A stretch of DNA of 64,000 nt from Devosia neptuniae (GTDB lineage: Bacteria; Pseudomonadota; Alphaproteobacteria; Rhizobiales; Devosiaceae). Where the stretch lies: contig NZ_CP104964.1 of assembly GCF_025452235.1 (NCBI RefSeq), positions 1-64,000 on the forward strand, read 5' to 3'. A model generated the notes under the pieces. The model had not been told where the DNA came from, searched no databases, and saw nothing but the letters and a program-made list of their open reading frames with translations. Shown piece after piece: positions 26,251 through 33,436 of the stretch (positions within the stretch are counted from its first letter, which is position 1; each line of letters starts with the position of its first letter). The position numbers and the translations under genes are program-made.

Positions 26251-26404
26251 AAGGTGCGGCGAGGGCAACGCAAAAACAGGTCATAGAGAGAATTGTGAAA
26301 CGCCCGGAAAGCGAGGGTATTGGTGGTGGGCGTTGTCTCCTCTGCAGGCATTTTTAGGCCGGACGAAGCGGCTGAGGCCAATGCTTAGTGCGCGGAGTTC
26401 TATG

Positions 26405-26495
26405 CCTCCAGGCTATAAGCGTCATGCATCTGAGATTATTTCTGCCACGCCGCCCGAAGGGGTGATTTGTTCGGGGCATCAAGGCTTTCGGCTAT
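26405..26495 (+). pseudogene. decayed 5' fragment of a LysR gene
   Basis: GGCTATAAGCGTCATGCATC and the following bases match the first codons of the intact LysR gene at 27466 (GGCTATAAACGTCACGCATC) on the opposite strand. The start codon is destroyed by loss of the T of ATG, and similarity fades near 26495. It is a relic of an inverted duplication. Confidence 0.65.
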
Positions 26496-26566
26496 AAAGC
26501 GGCCGTTTGAGCCATCGCAAGTGAGCGTTGCCGGCCGATGTTCTACCGCCAACCCAGTGGTGTGCC

Positions 26567-27466
26567 TCAGCGTACCGCGCTTGGCAGAGCAGGATGCGCG
26601 CCCGCGCGCAGTTCACGTTTCCAAAGGTTGAAGATCGCTCGGGTGACGCCGCGGCTACTACCAGTATGGGAACAAGCGAAATGGAGAGCGACCGACATGT
26701 CGGGCTCATCAAAGGTAACATAATGGTCGACGCCGCGCTCGATCAGGCCGGTATAGCCCATGAGGCCGACACTTGCCGAGTTGCGGATGACATCGAGGAT
26801 GACTTCGTTAGAATCGAGCACCTGTACGATATCTATATTGAGATTGCGGGATTGAAGCGCCCGGTCGAGAGCGTGGCGCGATTGGCTGAGATGCGATGTC
26901 GCGACGACCGGCTGTCCCACTAGCTCGAATACCGAGACCGTTTTTCTGCTGCGCCAAGGATGATCATTCCCCACGAGGGCAATTAATGGATAGGTGCCGA
27001 CGGTGAAGTGGTCAAACTCGGTACTGTCCTGTGGCAGGGTCAGCATGCCGATATCGCAATCGCCATCGAGCAGCGAGCGGTAAACCTCGTTGCTGCGCCT
27101 CATGCGCACATCGAACCGGCAACTCTTAAAGTTGCGGTGACCGAAGGCCAGAAAGTCTGTCATGCGCGATGTGTATACCGAGTCCACTCGCACCAGCTTT
27201 TCATGCTCGGTCCTGAGATAGCTCTCGGCTTCTTCGAGACCTGCAAAGATCGGCTCGCAGATTTCCAGCAACCGCCGGCCCTCCTCGGTTAGTTCGAGTT
27301 TGCGCGTGCTACGGCGCAGCAACTTGACGTCGAAATCACCTTCAAGCGTCAGTAATTGCCGCGTCAGCGTGGGCTGGGAAACGCCAAGTGCCTTCGCCGC
27401 CTGGGTGAAACTGCCCAGCCGAGCAACGTGATAGAATGATCTTAGATGCGTGACGTTTATAGCCAT
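26567..27466 (-). CDS. LysR-family regulator of the acc-like locus, 299 aa
   Basis: Transcription factor, helix-turn-helix VTHLRSFYHVARLGSFTQAAKALGVSQ (split here as HLRSFYHVARLGSFTQ and AAKALGVSQPTLTRQLLTLE), effector domain from about residue 95. It resembles CysB/PhnR-like branches (YHVARLGSFTQAAK) often linked to phosphonate or opine genes. It lies between two genes with matching control elements: the ABC operon on its downstream side and a divergent GDPD gene on its upstream side. In Ti plasmids the acc operon is instead controlled by AccR, a repressor of another family. The ATG at 27466 is where family similarity begins. Confidence 0.9.
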   Translation of the reverse strand: MAINVTHLRSFYHVARLGSFTQAAKALGVSQPTLTRQLLTLEGDFDVKLLRRSTRKLELTEEGRRLLEICEPIFAGLEEAESYLRTEHEKLVRVDSVYTSRMTDFLAFGHRNFKSCRFDVRMRRSNEVYRSLLDGDCDIGMLTLPQDSTEFDHFTVGTYPLIALVGNDHPWRSRKTVSVFELVGQPVVATSHLSQSRHALDRALQSRNLNIDIVQVLDSNEVILDVIRNSASVGLMGYTGLIERGVDHYVTFDEPDMSVALHFACSHTGSSRGVTRAIFNLWKRELRAGAHPALPSAVR

Positions 27467-27678
27467 GGGGCATAGAACTCCGTGCACTAAGCATTGGTCT
27501 CTTCCCCGTCGCTCAGCCTAAAAATGGCCCTACAGGGAAACGATGTCCACTGTTGGTACCCACGCTTTCCGGGCGTTTCGGTACTCCAGCGACAAATCTG
27601 TTCGCGTGGCACCAGCCGCGTTGCGGACGGTGCCCTGCGACAGGGAATAATAGCTATGACACGCAATCTCAACCGTCG
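27380..27678 (-). repeat. imperfect inverted duplication, right arm
   Basis: Partner of 26198-26495. It covers the first 87 bases of the LysR gene, its upstream DNA and the control element of the divergent GDPD gene. This arm keeps the intact LysR start and is therefore probably the functional parent of the duplication. Confidence 0.7.
27625..27678 (+). promoter_or_regulatory. control element of the second phosphodiesterase gene
   Basis: Same composite as at 26198-26250: GGACGGTG, six free bases, the 27-base identity (27639-27665) with palindrome ATAGCTAT, then TCT and ACCG. It ends 29 bases before the GDPD ATG. The unchanged spacing between blocks, while the spacer itself differs, argues for selection on protein or polymerase contacts. 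Confidence 0.65.
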
Positions 27679-27707
27679 ACAATTGCCTGTCTCCAACAGG
27701 AATTCCT

Positions 27708-28553
27708 ATGTTTGATCTTTTACCCTCGCGCTCTCGACACATTCTCGTCTGCGGCCATCGTGGCCATGTCGTAGACGGCCACGAAAACACCCGTCCGGCC
27801 TTCCGCCACGCCGCCGGGCTTGGCGCCTCGCTATGTGAAATTGACCTGCGTTTGACCCGCGATGAGCGGCTCGTGGTGTTCCACGACGATATCCTCGACG
27901 ACGCCTCGACCGGCGCCGGCCTTATCTCGCAGTTGGATTATGGGCAAATCGCCCAGTTCCGCACCAAGGCACGCAACGGCATGCCAATTGAGGGACAGCC
28001 GATCGAACTCTTCGAAAACGTGCTCGCCTTCTGCCACGACCTCGGACTTGGGCTGATCGTGGAGATTAAGGACAAGGTCGAGGACGCAGCCTATCTCGAG
28101 CAGGTGGTCGCACTGCTCAGGGCGGCAGGAATGTTCGAGCGGGTGCTTATCAGCTCATTCGACTATGTGGTGCTGCGCGACATCAAGCGTCTTGCCCCTG
28201 GCATCCGTACCATGGGCATCAACTACCATCGTCTCGTTGAGCCGGCGGCCAGCGCCCGCTCGGCAACGATGGATGTCATGAATACCGACTATCCGCAGTT
28301 TGCGCCCGATCTCGCCGAGAGCCTTCATGGCGCCGGTATCGGGGTGAGCCATTTCGTGCCGCGGCCCGAATTCTTCGCATTGCGGCGCGGCTATGGCACT
28401 GACTATCTCGAAAAACTCGACGTCTATCTGCGCGCCGGGTTGATCGACATGCTGGTCTGCGACGATGTCGGTTGGGCCGTCGATTTTGTCGTCAACAGCG
28501 GCCTCACCGTCGCCCGGCTCGATCCCATCACGTCACCGGGCCCGGCGGTCTAG
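27708..28553 (+). CDS. second glycerophosphodiester phosphodiesterase family protein, 281 aa
   Basis: GDPD-family enzyme with an intact catalytic set: VCGHRGHVVDGHENTRPAF, CEIDLRLTRDERLVVFHDD and LIVEIKDKVED. No signal peptide. It is related to, but clearly distinct from, the GDPD inside the ABC operon. Its control element matches that of the operon, so both enzymes may handle products of the same transporter, perhaps with different phosphodiester preference. It lies 154 bases past an ATG-rich leader and is divergent from the LysR gene. AGGAATTCCT, a 10-bp palindrome just before the ATG, includes the probable ribosome site. Confidence 0.9.
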   Translation: MFDLLPSRSRHILVCGHRGHVVDGHENTRPAFRHAAGLGASLCEIDLRLTRDERLVVFHDDILDDASTGAGLISQLDYGQIAQFRTKARNGMPIEGQPIELFENVLAFCHDLGLGLIVEIKDKVEDAAYLEQVVALLRAAGMFERVLISSFDYVVLRDIKRLAPGIRTMGINYHRLVEPAASARSATMDVMNTDYPQFAPDLAESLHGAGIGVSHFVPRPEFFALRRGYGTDYLEKLDVYLRAGLIDMLVCDDVGWAVDFVVNSGLTVARLDPITSPGPAV

Positions 28554-28638
28554 CCCCTGCGCGCGCCGAGCCGATGCCGGTGGACGACCATCCCGCCGCG
28601 AATTCGCCATCCCGGCCACTTTGTGAGGCGGGCGGGAA

Positions 28639-28675
28639 GCCGGTGGGCAGTAAACCTCCCGGTTTGCCCGCCGGC
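28639..28675 (+). terminator. strong hairpin between the GDPD and Na/phosphate symporter genes
   Basis: A stem of about 14 pairs with one 3-base bulge (AGT) and a TCCC loop: inner arms AAACC/GGTTT, middle GGGC/GCCC, outer GCCGGT/GCCGGC with one G-U pair. It lies 86 bases after the GDPD stop. No T-tract follows, so it may slow polymerase or act in RNA processing rather than being a classic terminator. Confidence 0.45.
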
Positions 28676-28730
28676 ACCTTCATCAGGAGCGTGTCACTCA
28701 AGCGCCTCCCCTCGATCGGCGGAGTGTCTG

Positions 28731-30371
28731 TTGGCCTCAACACTTGTTCTAATTGATCTATTGGGGGCCGCCGCCCTGCTCCTATTGGGCTTGCGCCTGC
28801 TTAAGTCCGGCGTGAGCACTGCGCTTGGTGCCCGCCTGCGCCAGTTCCTTGCTTCCAGCACGCGAAACCGCCTCACGGCGTTCGGAGCCGGCTTACTCAC
28901 GACGCTCGCCCTCCAGAGCAGCACCGCCATGGCCGTCATCGTCAGCTCGTTCGTAGCGCAAGGGCTCGTCGCGCCCGCAATGGCGCAGGCCGTTATGTTG
29001 GGCGCCAATGTCGGGACAGCTGTTGTGGCCCAGATACTCTCCTTCGATATTCATTGGCTCGCGCCAATCACGATCCTGCTGGGCGTGATCGTTGGCTCAC
29101 GAAAATCGCGCCGTAGCCGGGGACTAGGTGAGATCGGCATCGGTATCGGACTGATGCTGCTTTCGCTCCGACTGATGTCGGAAGCGACAGAGCCGATGCG
29201 AGAGTCGGAAGCGCTTGTGGCGTTCTTTGCTCTGCTCAGCGATGCTCCGGTTATCGCGATTGGGTTGTCTGCGGCGCTTGCGGCCGTATCCGCTTCCAGC
29301 CTCGCCGTGGTTCTTTTCATCATGTCGCTAGCTGCCGCTGGCAGCATCGGTCACGAACTCTGTCTGCTTCTAGTCGCCGGCGCCAATGTGGGCGGCGCGC
29401 TGCCCCCGGTATTTGCCACCGCATCCGAAGGCACGGCAGCCCGGCGTGTTGTCATCAGCAACCTGGCAGTCAGAGGAGCAGGTGCGATGGTTCTGCTGTT
29501 GATAGCCGGGTGGCTGACTGATCATCTGCCAGCTTCCGTGAACCTGGCTCAATTGACCATCGAGGCGCATCTGGCCTTCAACGTTGGGCTGGCGCTGGTC
29601 TTTCTTCCCGTCATCGGTCCGATGTCGCGACTGCTCACTCGGCTCTTTCCCGACAAGCCAACAGCAAAGGACACCGGCCCTCGCCATCTTGACGAGGCGC
29701 TCATATCCGACCCGCCATCCGCGTTAGCCGCAGCGATGCGCGAGACCCTGCGTGTCGGAGATCTCATCGAAAAAATGCTGGAGATCAGCCTCGTCGCACT
29801 CAGAACCAATGACGAACATCTCTGCCGGAGCGTGTCACAGCTCGACGACGAGGTGGACGCGGTCCATCAAGCCATCAAACTCTATCTCGCTCGCATCGAA
29901 AGAACGGGTATGGACGAGGCAGCTCGCCGGCAGTCCAGTAACATCCTCGATTACGCCATCAACCTCGAGCATGCGGGCGACATCACCGAGCGCAGCCTCT
30001 CGCGGCTGACTGTCAAGAAAATCGAGAAGCAGCTTCAATATTCGCCCGAAGGCATGAGCGAGATCGAAGATCTGTTTCGCGACACCATCGACAATCTCCA
30101 GCTCGCACAGCGGGTGTTTATCAACCGCGACGCCCAGATCGCGCGGCGGCTCATGGAGGGCAAAGTCACGATCCGACGCAAGGAGCGCGCCTCGGTTGAG
30201 CGGCACATGTCCAGGCTGCAGGATCAGCGGCCCGATACATTGCAGACGACGTCTCTCCACGTGGACGTGCTGCGCGACCTCAAGCGCATCAATGGCCACC
30301 TGATGTCCGTGGCAGCGCCGATCCTCGAGGAGGCCGGCATGCTGCGCGCGAGCCGCCTTCGGAAGGGATGA
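28731..30371 (+). CDS. Na/phosphate cotransporter family protein with PhoU-like tail, 546 aa
   Basis: Sodium-coupled inorganic phosphate transporter of the NptA/YjbB type. The membrane part (residues about 1-300) carries the duplicated Na_Pi_cotrans repeat with the hallmark TLALQSSTAMAVIVSSF in the first half and SASSLAVVLFIMSLAAAG in the second. Residues about 340-545 form a helical PhoU-like domain (EKMLEISLVALRTNDEHL and following), which in this family monitors phosphate or limits leak. I chose a TTG start at 28731 with GGAG 6 bases upstream; hydrophobic sequence begins at once. It stands beside phosphodiester and phosphonate genes, which fits phosphate balancing. Confidence 0.88.
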   Translation: MASTLVLIDLLGAAALLLLGLRLLKSGVSTALGARLRQFLASSTRNRLTAFGAGLLTTLALQSSTAMAVIVSSFVAQGLVAPAMAQAVMLGANVGTAVVAQILSFDIHWLAPITILLGVIVGSRKSRRSRGLGEIGIGIGLMLLSLRLMSEATEPMRESEALVAFFALLSDAPVIAIGLSAALAAVSASSLAVVLFIMSLAAAGSIGHELCLLLVAGANVGGALPPVFATASEGTAARRVVISNLAVRGAGAMVLLLIAGWLTDHLPASVNLAQLTIEAHLAFNVGLALVFLPVIGPMSRLLTRLFPDKPTAKDTGPRHLDEALISDPPSALAAAMRETLRVGDLIEKMLEISLVALRTNDEHLCRSVSQLDDEVDAVHQAIKLYLARIERTGMDEAARRQSSNILDYAINLEHAGDITERSLSRLTVKKIEKQLQYSPEGMSEIEDLFRDTIDNLQLAQRVFINRDAQIARRLMEGKVTIRRKERASVERHMSRLQDQRPDTLQTTSLHVDVLRDLKRINGHLMSVAAPILEEAGMLRASRLRKG

Positions 30372-30395
30372 GTCATCGCGCGCGCTGCGCGGGGT

Positions 30396-31274
30396 TTACA
30401 ATACCTCGGTCCTGGCCGCCGAAAAGCTTGTTGCGATGAATTCCCTTACCGCGCCTAATTCGCTCACTTCAGGATGGGCGACGAGATACTCCGCGGCCGA
30501 GAGGTCGGCACCTGTCAATTTTACTCCAGCCAGCCGGCTATCATATCCCAATTCCTTGTCGAGCACGACACCAAGGCCTAGCCCCGCAGCAACGGCCTCC
30601 TTGACGGCCTCCCGGCTCGACAGTTCGAGTTCACGCCGTATGCCGACGCCGCTGGCCGCGAGCGCGGTGTCGAAAACCCGCTGCGTCATCGACCCATGCT
30701 CGCGAAGCACAAAGGGCCGGCCTTCAAGCTCGGCGATATCGATGGCGTCCCGTTTAGCCCATTCGTGATCCGCCGGCACCAGCAGCAGCACATCTTGGTC
30801 AGCCAGTTTGTGGCAGACGAGGTCGTTGACCGGGACAGTCAGGGTTACCACCGCCAGGTCGACGCGCAACTGGGCCACTAGTTCTAGAAGCTGGCTGCTA
30901 TTGTGCATGCGCGTATCGATCCGCACCCCAGGATGGGTGGCACGAAATTGGCGGATCAACGGCATGGCCACATGCGGTCCGCACAGGCCGATGGCAAGGT
31001 GCCCGACGCGGAGCTGTTTGCCGTCTTCCAGGCGCGCGTAGACATCCTCGAATCCTTTGATGATCTGATGCACGTGCGGCAGCAGGTCATTGCCATCGGC
31101 CGTTAGCTCGACGCCGGTGCCGCGTCTGTGAAACAGCCGACCGCCGATGGCTTCCTCGAGCGCCCTTACATGTTGGGTCACGGCTGGCTGGCTAACGCTC
31201 AGCGCCTGCGCAGCGGCTGAAAAGGTGCCGTATTGGGCGACGGCGTGGAAGGCACGCAACTGGACGAAGTTCAT
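30396..31274 (-). CDS. LysR-family regulator of the phosphonate-type ABC operon, 292 aa
   Basis: Transcription factor: helix-turn-helix FVQLRAFHAVAQYGTFSAAA then LSVSQPAVTQHVRALEEAIG, effector domain from 90 on with REHGSMTQRVFDTALAASG. It resembles the LysR proteins found beside 2-aminoethylphosphonate genes. It is divergent from the binding-protein gene at 31382 with 107 bases between, which should contain its operator. Convergent with the symporter gene, only 24 bases from it. Confidence 0.92.
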   Translation of the reverse strand: MNFVQLRAFHAVAQYGTFSAAAQALSVSQPAVTQHVRALEEAIGGRLFHRRGTGVELTADGNDLLPHVHQIIKGFEDVYARLEDGKQLRVGHLAIGLCGPHVAMPLIRQFRATHPGVRIDTRMHNSSQLLELVAQLRVDLAVVTLTVPVNDLVCHKLADQDVLLLVPADHEWAKRDAIDIAELEGRPFVLREHGSMTQRVFDTALAASGVGIRRELELSSREAVKEAVAAGLGLGVVLDKELGYDSRLAGVKLTGADLSAAEYLVAHPEVSELGAVREFIATSFSAARTEVL

Positions 31275-31381
31275 TCCGGTCTCATCGTCAAATAAGTGTC
31301 ACTTAAATCGCACATGCTCTCCATACAGCAAACTTATAACGGTTGCGCAACTGCCGAGGCAGGAAATCCAAGGAGACAGTG

Positions 31382-32332
31382 ATGCGTCCAGTTCTTTTCA
31401 CCACAGCCGCAGCCATCGGCTTGCTGCTCGCCGCAAGTGCCCAGGCCAAGGACCTGGTGGTCTATGATGCGTCTGAAGACGTCGGCGCAGCGCTGAGCGC
31501 TGCTTTCAGCGCCGCTCATCCCGAAATCAAGCTTCAGGTCGTATCCGGCTCCACCGGCCCAATCACCGAGCGCGCTATTGCAGAGATGGGCAATCCGCAG
31601 GCCGACGTAGTCTATCTGGTCAACAACGTCGCGCTTGAGCAGCTCAAGAATGCCGGAGTGTTCGAACCCTATGCCCCGGCCGGCACCGACATACGTGATG
31701 AATTCCGCGACCCGGACGACTTCTACACCCGCTACTTCGCTACCACTATGTGCATGGTGATCAACCGTGATCGCCTGGCCGACAAGGGGCTGCCCATGCC
31801 CGCCACCTGGGAAGACCTGATCAAGCCAGCTTACAAGAACGAAATCGCTATGCCCTCGCCGATGCAGTCCGGTACCGGCACCACCATTCTCGCGACCTTC
31901 GTTGATGCCTTTGGTTGGCCCTTCGTAGAGAACCTGCACGAAAACGTCTATCAGTATTCGGATGGGGGGTCGGGCGGCGCGCAGCTCGCCGGAACGGGCG
32001 AAGTCACAATTGGCCTCTCCTACGACACCACCTGTTATGCCACCCAGTCTTCGGGTCGCCCGGTTGACGTGGTTTTCGGCCGCATCACCCCTAACACCAG
32101 CGAGGGTGGCGGCCTGGTTGCCGGCGCGCAGCATCCGGAAGAGGCGAAGGTCTTCCTTGATTGGCTGGCCAGCAAGGGCGCTGCCGAAATCCTCGGCGAC
32201 CTGGTTGGCGCCACCGCCGTCCCGGGCTATGGCCTCGTCAATCTCGACGAAGTCACCACCTGGAACATGCGCCGCCCGGTCGATATCGAGGCATTCCGCC
32301 GCCAGTGGGCCGAAAAGTTCGTCAACAACTGA
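31382..32332 (+). CDS. phosphonate-type ABC substrate-binding protein, 316 aa
   Basis: Periplasmic receptor of the iron/thiamine/2-aminoethylphosphonate class (SBP family 1/6). Signal peptide MRPVLFTTAAAIGLLLAASAQA, then DLVVYDASEDVGAALSAAF. The family pattern SGSTGPITERAIAEMGNPQADVV and PSPMQSGTGTT matches proteins annotated as putative 2-aminoethylphosphonate receptors; iron-binding tyrosine pairs typical of FbpA are not obvious. First gene of a four-gene operon; AAGGAG precedes the ATG, and the stop overlaps the next start by one base. Confidence 0.85.
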   Translation: MRPVLFTTAAAIGLLLAASAQAKDLVVYDASEDVGAALSAAFSAAHPEIKLQVVSGSTGPITERAIAEMGNPQADVVYLVNNVALEQLKNAGVFEPYAPAGTDIRDEFRDPDDFYTRYFATTMCMVINRDRLADKGLPMPATWEDLIKPAYKNEIAMPSPMQSGTGTTILATFVDAFGWPFVENLHENVYQYSDGGSGGAQLAGTGEVTIGLSYDTTCYATQSSGRPVDVVFGRITPNTSEGGGLVAGAQHPEEAKVFLDWLASKGAAEILGDLVGATAVPGYGLVNLDEVTTWNMRRPVDIEAFRRQWAEKFVNN

Positions 32333-33420
32333 TGCTCGATCAAGTCGAACACAAGCTCGAAGCGCGGCTCGCCCAAAAGGGTGGGCCGCATCTTCGCGTC
32401 GAAAAACTCAGCAAGAGTTTTGGCGACACGCGCGCTGTCGATGCCGTTGAGCTCAGCATCGCCAAGGGCGAGTTCGTGACGTTGTTGGGCGATTCCGGCT
32501 GCGGCAAGACCACACTGCTCCGCATGATTGCCGGCTTCACATCGCCCGATACTGGCCGCATCTGGCGACAGGACGCCGATGTAACCCATATGCCGCCGGC
32601 GGACCGGCGTATGGGCTTCGTATTCCAGTCCTATGCGCTGTTTCCCACCAAGACCGCCGCGCAAAACATCGCCTTCGCCCCGCGCATGGCGGGTAAACGC
32701 CGCGCTGAAGTAGCGCAACGCGTGGAGCAATTGGCGACATTGGTCGAGATCGATCGTCTGCTCGACCGCTACCCGCATGAACTAAGTGGCGGCCAGCAGC
32801 AGCGCGTCGCTTTGGCGCGGGCGCTGGCTGCGGAACCGGAAATCCTGCTGCTCGACGAACCCATGTCGGCGCTCGATGCGCGTATCCGCGCCAAGCTGCG
32901 CAGTGAGTTGCGGGGATTGGTGGATCGACTGGGCATGACGGCACTCTATGTGACGCACGATCAGGAAGAGGCACTGGCGCTGTCCGACCGCGTCGCGGTG
33001 ATGCGGGCAGGGCGCATCGAGCAGGTCGGCACACCGGGCGAGATCTACCACCGGCCGCGCTCGCGCTTTGTCGCCGAATTTATCGGAACATCGAATCTGA
33101 TGACTGGCACGGTCGAGACCGGAGGCCTGCGTATCAATGACTTGCTCTGGCCGGTGAGTGTCGACGGCGCTAAAATCGGAGATCTGGTCACGGTCCTGGT
33201 ACGTCCCGAGCACCTAGCCATCGAACCCGGTGGCCAGTCTGGCTCCATCGCCGGCACGGTCGTCTCCGCCACCTTCCTCGGCCCGACCCGGCGCCTTACT
33301 ATCCGCTGCGACGATGGCTTGCATATCCTAGTCGAGGAACATCGACGGCCACCGCCGGAAACCGGGCCAGGGACGGTCGGGTTCATGTGCGCCCCGATTA
33401 TGCCCATGTCGTGCCGCTAG
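32332..33420 (+). CDS. ABC ATPase of the phosphonate-type transporter, C-terminus frameshifted
   Basis: ATPase of the PotA/FbpC/PhnT type. Walker A LLGDSGCGKTTLLRMIAG, Q-loop FVFQSYALFP, signature LSGGQQQRVALARAL, Walker B LLLDEPMSALDARIR, switch TALYVTHDQEEALALSD, then a TOBE-like tail. As given it ends ...TVGFMCAPIMPMSCR at 33420. Adding one G in the GGG run at 33370-33372 restores RVHVRPDYAHVVPLDREAAW with a stop at 33440 that overlaps the next gene's GTG in the usual GTGA pattern. The given end is therefore probably an artefact or a recent lesion; the ATPase core is unaffected. Confidence 0.88.
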   Translation: MLDQVEHKLEARLAQKGGPHLRVEKLSKSFGDTRAVDAVELSIAKGEFVTLLGDSGCGKTTLLRMIAGFTSPDTGRIWRQDADVTHMPPADRRMGFVFQSYALFPTKTAAQNIAFAPRMAGKRRAEVAQRVEQLATLVEIDRLLDRYPHELSGGQQQRVALARALAAEPEILLLDEPMSALDARIRAKLRSELRGLVDRLGMTALYVTHDQEEALALSDRVAVMRAGRIEQVGTPGEIYHRPRSRFVAEFIGTSNLMTGTVETGGLRINDLLWPVSVDGAKIGDLVTVLVRPEHLAIEPGGQSGSIAGTVVSATFLGPTRRLTIRCDDGLHILVEEHRRPPPETGPGTVGFMCAPIMPMSCR

Positions 33421-33436
33421 ACCGCGAGGCAGCGTG

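Larger units (their letters stand above)
26198..26495 (+). repeat. imperfect inverted duplication, left arm
   Basis: About 300 bases that match, in reverse complement, the region from the LysR coding start through its upstream control DNA (27380-27678). Clear shared blocks, in order: the 27-bp identity, AAACGCCCGGAAAGCG at about 26298, CATTTTTAGGC at about 26349, and CCAATGCTTAGTGC then GGAGTTCTATGCC at 26378-26407, followed by a decayed LysR start. Found by reading, not by alignment; the ends are approximate. Confidence 0.7.
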
